Below are positions 55,800 to 64,000 of a DNA stretch of 64,000 nt, in pieces (position 1 is the stretch's first letter; the number at the start of each line of letters is the position of its first letter). Source of the DNA: Platanthera guangdongensis (taxonomy: Eukaryota > Streptophyta > Magnoliopsida > Asparagales > Orchidaceae). The notes under the pieces are model-generated. The model searched no databases. It saw nothing but the letters and a program-made list of their open reading frames with translations, and was not told the DNA's origin. The position numbers were made by a program, and so were the translations under genes. The DNA lies in contig CM077150.1 in assembly GCA_039583875.1 (NCBI GenBank), positions 47,692,261 to 47,756,260 on the forward strand, read 5' to 3'.

Positions 55800-57496
55800 G
55801 GGCTTGTGATATTCACCTCAAAATCTTGATTTGGGGAGACATATATGGCCGACGAAAGTCAGAAAGCTCTTGCAATGTTGGAGAAAGAAGAGGAACATAT
55901 GTATGTGTGCATATTTAATCTTGCGACTTATTATGTCCAAGGAAAAAAGCATGAAGTTGAGATGCAGACTTTATGCGTACTATTAGGGGGGACCCATGCT
56001 CGTGCTCTCCAGCTTATCGACGTCGGGCTGCTACTAGACCCATGGCTGGATTATTGTTCCGCGGTGCAGGCTTTTTTGGGGCAGAGTCCTACACAAATCT
56101 TCTAATGAGACCTTGTCCGATGAGGCGCTCGATCTCATCCTTCAACCGGTTGCAACCCTCAGTCTTATGGTCGTATTCGCGATGGAAGTCGTTATATTGT
56201 GATTGGTTTCCTCTACTTAGCGCAAGCGGTTTGAGTACGCAAAGCTCATCATTGTCTTGGATGGCAAGGAGCATACTGGTTTGGGCAGTGTATTCCTGGC
56301 ACGTGCAAGTTCCTCGGTCTCGACAGAGGTTGTCATGATCATCGTCGTTTGCCCTGGAATCTTGTAGTTGCTCTGGATTCCTCTTCCTAAGCAAGATTCC
56401 ATCAAATTGCTGTCGATGTGCTTTGATTGACTCATTTGCCATGATTTGAGCTTTGACTCGGTGGACGAGTTCAAGGTAGTTGGCACCATTTGCTCATCAT
56501 CATGGAGTGAAATTTCCTGGTCTAAGCCCTACGAGGAAAATGTCGCACAGGAGCTTAGGGTTGGCCCCTAGAATCTGTCATGCCTCCATAGTGAAGCTGC
56601 AAAAGAAATCCTTACGTGACTCTCCCTTGATCTATCAGATCCCTGAGAGGTTTGATGGGGCTCGAATGATTCGCTGGTTGACAATAAACTGATTCGTGAA
56701 AAGTTGAGTTAGTTTGGTGAGGCTATCGATTTCTTCTTCTTTTGGGGAATAAAATCAGGTGCGAGCTTCTCCTTTCAGAGTTGTTGGGAACATTTGGCAT
56801 AGGAGCGGGTCGGGAGCTCTGTAGACGTGCATGATAGTCACAAAGTGCCTAATGTGTTCCGGAGGGTTGCCGACCCCATTAAATATCACAATGTCGCCGA
56901 GCATGATCCCGGGTGGAATGGGATACACCAGGACCTATAAAACTAACGAGGAGATGTGGTGGTTAGGGAGTTACACGTTTGTGTCTCAGCACCCCCATGC
57001 CAATATTCCTCCTCGATCATGTGTCTCACTTCCTCGTGAGTGAGTCTTCTATTGGTCAGATGAGCGATCTTTTTCGTTGCACGAAAGTTTCTTCGCACAT
57101 GCCTGCGAAGCCCAACAGGTAATGCATTGTGCGTGAAGCTATCAACCCCGGATGACTAGTCTGCGATGGGATCCTTAGAGCGGGTAGTGTCTTCAGGCAT
57201 TATTTGACTTGGGATCAGCGATGGTTGACCTCCTGGAGCCATGTCTGTATTGGGGCGCTATGAGCCCTTAAGTATCTTAGCAAGGTGAGCACCTTTGCTC
57301 GACACTCCTTTACCAGGCGTCTGTATTCTTCCCTTAATGTTGGAGATGCAGCAACGATGGCTCCTTCTTGAAGTCGGGGTTTGCCTGCGGGCGAGTTGAC
57401 AGGGGCTGGATCAATGGGCTCCTCTGGTGTTGCGTCTTTGGCACTGTGCGCTTCTCCTAGCCATTGATGTTGGCTGGGGGTGCTTGTGCGGGGCAA
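55800..57496 (-). pseudogene. Gypsy gag remnant
   Basis: Minus-strand frames. Near 57496, MPRTSTPSQHQWLG and a polar N-terminal region (57215-57496). After many stops, YNDFHREYDHKTEGCNRLKD and EIERLIGQGLIRRF (56089-56220) correspond to the conserved block after the gag domain in plant Ty3-gypsy elements of the Tat/Ogre type. No zinc knuckle, protease or RT was found. It sits directly inside the right LTR, setting the element's orientation. Confidence 0.7.
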
Positions 57497-57522
57497 GCGT
57501 TGATTCTAGAAAGTAATTCCAG

Positions 57523-58745
57523 TGTCAGGAACACTTTCCCACAAACAGAACCAAATTATTATGGTTCACCCGATTTTCCTCCGATGCAGGGAATCAGACT
57601 GTCTTAGCTTGGAGTTGGACAGGGTGCACATACAATCAGTGAAATTCCAGCAGCATTGATAAGAGGCTTTTTTTACCGTGGAAAAACCAGAAATAGTGAA
57701 AAACCACATGGTCGGATCTATGTTGGGCCAAAATTGACTATTTAACTTTGAGTTTACAAGTATTATAAGTCTCTTCGGAGGGTGATTGATTACCTCTCTG
57801 TTACAAGCTTTGAATACAGGAAGAGCAGAAAATAAACTAATCCCATGAAGCTTGAATGAGTGTGTCCACGGGGCTGGATTGCAGCGTGCATGAAGCTTGG
57901 ATGAGAGCGTTCTTGTTGGAGAAAAATACTAAGTCCTTGGAGCCTGGGAAATTCTTCACACGAGCATCCGCGGGAGAGCTTTCCAGTGCCTTCTCCTGAG
58001 CTCACAAATGCATCCAAGGGAGCGTCAGGCGTTGTACACTTTACAGAGGTATCAGAGTGAGTTCCAAGCAGAGAAACGATATAAGCCCCATGTCCTCACC
58101 GGAAAACCTCATAGCTCTCTCTAGTCTCTAGAGTTGTTTGTCTTCAAATGAAGGCTTGGGAAATTTTTATAGCTTTCTGGAGGGGCGTGCTGGTAAATGC
58201 ATCGGGCTGGATCCTGAGTCGGCGAATGACGTCGCTCCGTTCCGATCACCTAAATTCCAATTTTTATGAAAAGACGGGTATGCCCTCGGGGCAGTCAGGT
58301 CCTCCTGGGCAAGGTGCCCGACAACCGTGTCGGCCGACAGTGGTCGGAGGTGGCCGAAGGCGGCGGTCGGAGGCCGACAGTGGCAGTGCGAGGGGCACGC
58401 ACTCAGGCCGCGCGAGGGGCCGCGCGCAGGCCGCGAGCTCGTAGGTCGTCCGCGCAGGCCGCGCGTGCGTAGGCCGGCCCCGCACGTGCGGTCGTGCTGC
58501 GGGCGCGCTACCCGCGCACACGCGGCTCTCGCGCGGGCGCATGCCCGTTGCTCGCACATGCGTGCACATGCCCGTTCCTCGCGCGTGCGTGCGCATTTGG
58601 CTTCACTCGCCTTTCAAGGTGTTTTGGGTCTTTGAGGTGTGCGTGTCTTGGTGTGCGCGACTTGCTCGACCGAGTTGGCATGCCTCCGTGTCCTTGATCA
58701 AAATTTTCTTAATTTTACTTGGAAAAATTTGGGGGAACCCCATCA
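57523..58745 (-). repeat. Right (5') LTR of the gypsy element
   Basis: About 1.22 kb, starting tgtcaggaac and ending ccccatca on the + strand. It is similar to 47046-48237 along its length, including the CpG-rich part (about 58290-58600). The bases just inside (ending taattccag) would be the primer-binding site on the minus strand; the tRNA was not identified. Confidence 0.75.
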
Positions 58746-59099
58746 GTTTGTAATATGATTTAACCAACACTTGGGGAGAGGGGTGGGCATGTGGGCACAT
58801 GAGTAGAGGGATAAAATAAAAAAGCCACAATGTGTAGCAATCATATTTGTTGAGTATCCCTGTAAGTTTAAAGTGTTTGGTCCGCACATTTAGAATTCTT
58901 ACAACTTCAAAATAGTGCAAATTCGCTGGGTCCGTTTGACTCAAAAATGGGGCATCCAAGCTCGGCAAAGTTGCACACCCAAACAATTAGGGATAATCAG
59001 CCACTTCAGCGAGCCCCCACGATTATTTGAGGTGGTGCACAGCTAACATCAACCCCTCTTTATATCTCAGAAGCTTCAAACCACCTTTAATGACGATTA
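58746..59099. other. Intron spacer
   Basis: No coding trace or repeat recognised. It ends in TTA at 59097-59099, next to the MITE. Confidence 0.4.
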
Positions 59100-59278
59100 G
59101 ACTCCATTTGGCGCCGTGGTGGTCATGAACATAGGGGTTAAATTGTCATTCATTAACGCTTATTTAAGGAACTTCATCCACATTTATGTTCAAACGGATG
59201 ATGTTTGTTAGGTGATCCTTAACGAATGACGATTTAACCCATGCGTTTATGACCGCCACTGCCGGGCCAAACGGAGCC
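59100..59278. mobile_element. Tourist-like foldback MITE (179 bp)
   Basis: Left arm gactccatttggcgccg and the following 40 bases pair with the right arm ending gggccaaacggagcc. Flanked by TTA and TAA. The terminal sequence is related to the palindromic MITE at 44941. Confidence 0.75.
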
Positions 59279-60029
59279 TAAATCTAAGCAAAATAGAGCA
59301 ATTGCAATGTGTTAAGTTAATATAATTAACATTCGGAAGCAACAAAGAGTACACATGATTGATACTTCAATCGAGTAATTTTTTAGAGTTTAGTGAAGTT
59401 CAAAGTTCATCCTTTTTGAGAGTTGCCGTGGATTGCTCAAGTTCCATGGTCAAAATGAAGATTTGTCAAACCTTACAATGATGCAAATCTCGGCTCCTTT
59501 GGAGAGCTTATATTATTTCCAACTGGGCACACATTTAACTTGGTAAACATCTAGATTAGGCGACATTCAACTGCCCAATTTTGGCCAGCGCCTAAACTAT
59601 GTAAATCAATATGGGAGTATGCTCACACCAAACTTTGCTGCATATCACAGCTTCACATACTATGGGATCAAAGATCACCCTTCTGCATGCTACAAGAAAG
59701 CACTCCTCGATCCACGAGCTATAAGAGATTGTGTTTCCCCGTGTAATTAAAGAGAGTACCTTCAACTGTAGCCCAAGACTAAGCAATCCACGCAAACCAC
59801 AAGTTCACACAATAGGTGCGCGTTTAAGGCCATACAACATGCATGTGCATCTGCATGCTAGAAGTTTGTGCACCAATGAATACCATCATTGATTAACATT
59901 TATCTGAGAGCAACACAATTGTTCCTTGAACTCATCACTTATTACATGAACTGGAGCATAACGTATAAGTTGTTACTCCACCCTTTAAGTTGATCAAAGA
60001 CTATATGTAATCAGATTTACTTTACATTG
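59279..60029. other. AT-rich intron DNA with a repeat shared with 46905-47045
   Basis: No coding trace. Positions 59868-60010 resemble 46905-47045 ('taccatcattga', 'caattgttcc'), so the gypsy element lies between two diverged copies of a dispersed repeat. Confidence 0.45.
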
Positions 60030-61440
60030 AGGAGGGGTGTGGGCTGTGAAAATTGGAGGATTAGATGCTGAATATTTTTGATAGAAGAGGAGTTGGTAGT
60101 CTGAATGAATCACACCTATTATTATTATCTTTAAAATTGAAAAATTTTCACAGAGAAATAAAAAGAAAATAGAGCATGAACACATATGACACGAAGATTT
60201 ATAGAGATTCCCTAGAATAACACTTGTTCAGATAGTCATCTCTTTCACAGTTGTGGGAACCACTCTCAATCCAGACCTCATTTCCTTTTACAACTCAAGG
60301 CTCTATAATACATTACACTAGAAATTCTGGAACCACATCATTAAACCTTTAAAGGGTGCTTTAGTAATCTTTGCCCATATTTTTTTCGCAAGGAATCTTT
60401 CAAACTTACATGTCTTTTAAGGATATCTTGTAACTTTAAGAGAGTGAATGAGAGGTGGTTGAGAGTGGAGGATATTGAAAGACAAGACGAAGAATAGAAA
60501 TGTCCATATCTCTACAAATGAGATCATGGTTTACATTAGAAGAAGAATAAGAAGAAGAGGCAAAGAGAGAGTAAAGAAGGGAGGATTCTTGCTGCACTTT
60601 GATCAGCATTCTCTATGTGATCTTCAAAGTTCTGTAACAATCACATTTCCTTCTAATTTTGGTTTTTCATGCCCTTTATTTCACTGACTTTGATATTCAA
60701 TTTTCATACTATTTATAGTTATTGAAAATCCAGTAGCTCCAAGGATTGGAGAGATTTTAAGGCAAAACGCCTTATCTTCTTCTAATATACTCCTGAAACT
60801 CAAAAGATAGGTGTGTCAGAGCGTGACTTTACTTTTGTTGACTCTACAATAGCTCTATTCCATGTCCAGTCAAGAACATCAATACGATTGACTTCAGTTG
60901 GTGAATATTGAGCCTTGGTCGACAATTAATAATCATAAAATCTTCCTTAATTGAGTACTGAGAAGCTAGGCATGGTCAGCGAATGGATTTTGCTTGATCG
61001 ATGAATGACATTCATCGATCCTCGATCTTTGATGGATCATTGAATGCTATGATAGAGAATCGCGACTTGAGTCCTGATCTTTGATCGACGATCGGGTACT
61101 CGGTCGGTGAACGAGTACCAGATTGACGAATGCATGAATGAAGATCATTGATCCCTTCTGAGCAGGTCATGTCATTTCTTCTGAGCTCCTTTCTTTCCTC
61201 CATTGGGCTTCTTCTTTTTTGCTTCAGGGTTGCTCCCGTAGTTTCTTTAGAGGTGAGAACTACTTGCTTGTCAAAATAGTTCGCATTATCAAATATGTAT
61301 GACTTTGTTGCATTAGATCCAAAGGATTTTTTCAGCAATCTCTCCTTATTTAGTGAGAACAAAAACATATGAGATTGATGAAGGAACATATATGAGAAGT
61401 AGTTCGAGCTACAGGTTTTGCTCCTACCGACCTCTACTAT
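60030..61440 (-). repeat. Probable minus-strand SIRE-like LTR sequence
   Basis: Contains the leader-like phrase 'tttatagagattccctag' seen in other minus-strand SIRE-type LTRs here (compare 32362). It also has a cluster of gatcgatgaatg/gatcgacga motifs (60985-61135), including a 25-base perfect palindrome at 60995-61019. Boundaries were not found. No coding trace. Confidence 0.4.
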
Positions 61441-61452
61441 TTACGGTGCCAT

Positions 61453-63170
61453 TGTTACACCCGTGTTCATGCACTATATTAACCAGTGTAATATCTTTTG
61501 AAAAATATGAATGAATGAGAATCTATCATGGATTGTTTATTTTTCTCTTTATCCTTAGTTTGCTCTACTTATTTATTCTTTCAAAAATAATATTTGGTAC
61601 CAGAGCTTTGGGTTCATTTTCTCCCGCTTTCAAATTTCGATAGAACCTCATCATCGAATATTTATGTCTTCCCCATCTGGGATAGCAACCTTCAACTATA
61701 CCCACACTTCTACCCATATATTTTATGGAGAAAAATATGAATATTGGAGACTCAAATACCAGTATTTTTAAAAGATAAAAGGATAACAAGGGAACATAAG
61801 CTGTAATACTGAGAATGAAAGAGAAAATGAGGATGACGGATGTTAGGGAACTACCCCAAATTCAATATGGAGTTTCCGAAGTGGTATTTACCAGGATTAT
61901 GGCAGCAAAAATGCCAAACAAGCCTAAGACACTCAAACTCAAATACCAAGGCTTTACCAAGGTCACTAAGAGTACTTCAAGCATTATGGAAATTTTTTGA
62001 TAAGCTCCTAATGAAAAGAAGGGTGACAGTAGACGAGCTCCTGGATTGAACCATCTGAATCATAAATTAGATTTAAATCCTTGGAGATTCTATTGACCAC
62101 AAGAAAATCATCCCAAATATTCTAAGGTGTCTTCCCTTAAGCTTTGATCATGAGATTACCTCAAAAGAGGAATCCAAAGACTTGAATTCCCTCACATTAA
62201 TTGAATTAATGAGATCTCATAAAGCACAAGGAAAGATAAAAAAGAGTAAATTAATTACTTGAAAAAGCACTGCAAACAAAAGTGCAGATAAACAAGAGAT
62301 ACTCCCATGAAGCTAAAAGATCTGATGCAGCCCCAAAAGTTTCAAATCAATGGAAATAAAGTAACAAGCCAAAATGGATGCAAGTGCAAAAAAAAAAGAA
62401 AAAAAACAAACATTAGCTAGCTAAAAAACTAGCATTTTTTGGAAAAAAGAAGTCAGATAATGTATTATTTGTAACAAAAATATACATAATTCTGATGGCT
62501 GCTACTCCATATGCAAGAATTGCAAAATACCAAATCACTCAGATCAAAATTATTGGAACAACACAAAAGAATAAGCTATATATACTGAGAAGGAGAAGGA
62601 AGTAAAGGAGGAGCTATTCTTCTCTTATTTCAAAACTGAAGCGTTACAATCATATACATGTAAAATTATAGTGGCTATTTGATCTATATGACTAATAACA
62701 AAAGTAACTTCACTTTCCTGAATGAGAATTTCAAATCTCAAGTGTTTTCGGGTAATGGGAAAACTGCAACCAATCAAAGATAAATGCATAATTAAAGTTA
62801 GAAGTCATTCAGGAGTTGCAAAGGAAAAACCATGTGTACTTCATTCTGAAGCTTGCTTAGAACTAGTTAAGAGTGACACAACTATTTCAAATAGTAGACA
62901 ACCTGGAGTTTGCTAAAGAATCATGTCATATCAAGGAGGAAGAGACGGGGAATCTAATAACCTCAGCTTGTATGACTAAGAATCGAGTTTTTACACTCAA
63001 CATCTCCACCGTTGGATTGACTAACCCTGCCTTCCAGCAGTAGAGTTGCAGTGTGATGTCCAAAATTTGTCATCATAGGCTTATTCATGTGCACTAGAAA
63101 GCCTTGCAAGAGATGTAACAGAAGAAGTTAGTAGACAGTGAAAGTTTGCTGAAAAGAATAGATCTGAATA
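61453..63170 (+). mobile_element. 5' part of a Ty1-copia element (VI)
   Basis: A short possible LTR at 61453-61583 (tgttacaccc to ctttca), then a primer-binding-site-like ttggtaccagagct at 61594. The gag-protease trace follows. Everything after the GAG-pre-integrase region is missing; LTR-like sequence of another element begins near 63180. Confidence 0.6.
61663..63160 (+). pseudogene. Copia element VI gag and protease remnant
   Basis: Starts MSSPSGIATFNYTHTSTHIF at 61663 with the GEKYEYWRLKYQ motif of plant copia gag. A UBN2-type trace (LKTKYQG-like, then PNILRCLPLSFDHEITSKEE) runs to about 62230. The zinc knuckle region reads ICKNCKIPNHSDQNYW, near 62515. The protease trace (62660-62900) lacks the DSG motif, having stops in its place. 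The pre-integrase region (CHRLIHVHWKALQEMQQKK, about 63060) is still readable. Frames are heavily broken. Confidence 0.7.
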
Positions 63171-63179
63171 TTATTGTTT

Positions 63180-64000
63180 CATAGGATGTTGGATTGACTA
63201 ATAAATTAAGCATATAAGCAAAAATAGAGATAGATTTAAAACAACACAATCACATAAAACAAAGAAGAATAGAAAACATCTAGACAGTATATAGAATTTA
63301 ATAGAGGTTCCCTAATAACTAGGTATATCCTCTCTTCCTTAATACATGGGATCACGCGGTCTCTCAAACAAGACAATAAGTCTTTTGCACTTGGAGACTT
63401 CAACCCAATGTCGGCCTTTTACTCTAGAGACGATGGAACTCAATGGATCTTTGTTTGGTTGATCCAATCATTACAATACGATGGATCTTATTTTGGGTGA
63501 TCCAAACACTATAATCTTTTTAAAAGAAGAAATTTGAAACCCTTTACAACATTGAAAGTTTTAGATCAACCAGATTTATTGTGCAGAGAATGGTGATTCT
63601 TGTACACCATAAGGGGGGGGGGGTCATTTTTACATTAGAGAAAGATATGCAGAGAGAGAGAGGCTATCAATCATATGCCCTATTTTGTGTATATTTTTCA
63701 TTGATTGGGAGAATATATATCTGGAGTATTTCATACATTGTCCTTACTATTTTCTACAATAAGTTCCAAAAGGATTGTCACATGCTATTTTTCAATCTGC
63801 AATGGCTCTGTTCTTCAATAATCATCTACACCGCCGATCGTTGAGCCTCGTTTCAAACTTCGATCGCTGATTGATGTGTCCCTGATCACTGAGCAGTAAG
63901 TTGTCGAGTGGCTAGGAACTGGTTTGCTGAGCACTAGTTGTAAAATCCCTCCTCCCGGTAATTGGGCACGGCCGAGTCGAGATTTTTTTCCCAGGACCGT
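63180..64000 (-). repeat. Probable LTR sequence to the window edge
   Basis: The phrase 'atttaatagaggttccctaataac' at about 63298 parallels the minus-strand LTR leaders at 32362 and 60198. A run of 11 G lies at 63613-63623. No coding trace, and the sequence runs off the window. Confidence 0.35.

Larger units (their letters stand above)
47046..58745 (-). mobile_element. Ty3-gypsy-type element, minus strand, with nested SIRE copia
   Basis: Two LTRs in direct orientation (47046-48237 and 57523-58745) share long tracts such as 'acaagctttgaatacagg', 'cactgaaaaaccc'-like phrases and the 3' end 'gggggaaccccat'. A retrotransposon gag trace on the minus strand next to the right LTR sets the orientation. 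The internal part is 48238-49513 plus 54854-57522 once the SIRE element is removed. No pol domains were found, so it is non-autonomous or heavily deleted. Flanking pentamers gtatg/gtttg are a possible decayed target duplication. Confidence 0.7.
46035..64000 (+). other. Intron 3 of the receptor kinase (at least 17.9 kb, open-ended)
   Basis: Starts with a consensus donor GTGAGT. No sequence resembling HRDVK, DFG or the C-lobe was found to the end of the window, so the acceptor lies beyond 64000. Alternatively the gene is truncated here. It is filled by the repeats below. Confidence 0.6.

Noticed and set aside
58167..58640. Ala/Arg-rich frames on both strands in 58167-58640
   Set aside because: CpG-rich part of the right gypsy LTR; overlapping open frames on both strands with no domain.
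60475..60687. 70-codon basic frame (RRRIRRRGKERVKK)
   Set aside because: Purine-rich LTR-like DNA, no conserved domain, and no neighbouring coding signal.
1..64000. Integrated virus (pararetrovirus) sequence
   Set aside because: All reverse-transcriptase traces have copia domain order with LTRs, Met-tRNA primer sites and 5-bp duplications; no caulimovirus-type movement or coat protein trace was seen.

Overview
The window is plant nuclear DNA, from an angiosperm judging by its gene family and its Ty1-copia (SIRE, Tork-like), Ty3-gypsy, hAT and Tourist-like repeats. The only evident host gene is GC-rich with GC-rich third positions. That resembles monocot or magnoliid genes, but the sequence does not fix the species. 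Nearly everything else is AT-rich, nested transposable-element DNA.

The host gene lies on the + strand. It is the 5' part of a CrRLK1L-type (malectin-like) receptor kinase. Exon 1 (3311-4346) carries the malectin-like ectodomain, exon 2 (24432-24972) the end of the ectodomain, the membrane segment and the juxtamembrane region, and exon 3 (45632-46034) the N-lobe of the kinase. The splice phases match at both complete introns (1/1 and 2/2). The introns are about 20.1 kb, 20.7 kb and more than 17.9 kb. The rest of the kinase, from the catalytic HRD loop onward, is not in the window. The signal-peptide region appears scrambled by two compensating frameshifts.

Layout. 1-2822: unassigned DNA, then a decayed hAT transposase with a TTF-type zinc finger. 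Intron 1 (4347-24431): two Tourist-like elements, a 1.13-kb TIR element with 8-bp target duplication, a rearranged SIRE-type copia complex (6620-17019), a second decayed copia (17492-23862) invaded by hAT-type elements, and a hairpin-rich MITE. Intron 2 (24973-45631): a minus-strand copia complex (25514-35656) with a 2-kb tandem duplication, a SINE cluster, a solo LTR and a hairpin array; then a plus-strand copia (35657-45603) invaded by a 19-bp minisatellite element, a 5.1-kb minus-strand copia and several MITEs. Intron 3 (46035 to the end): a 26-bp palindromic minisatellite, then a minus-strand gypsy (47046-58745) holding a SIRE copia (49519-54848), which itself holds an inverted-repeat element (52522-53911), and finally LTR-like DNA and another copia fragment.

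Target-site duplications confirm many of the nesting events: ataattaa, taaaatta, gatctagc, gtatc, caaac, gttcc, ctacc and TTA. No element seen here has an intact gag-pol, so all are probably dead or non-autonomous. No CRISPR array, operon, rRNA gene or convincing functional tRNA gene was seen.
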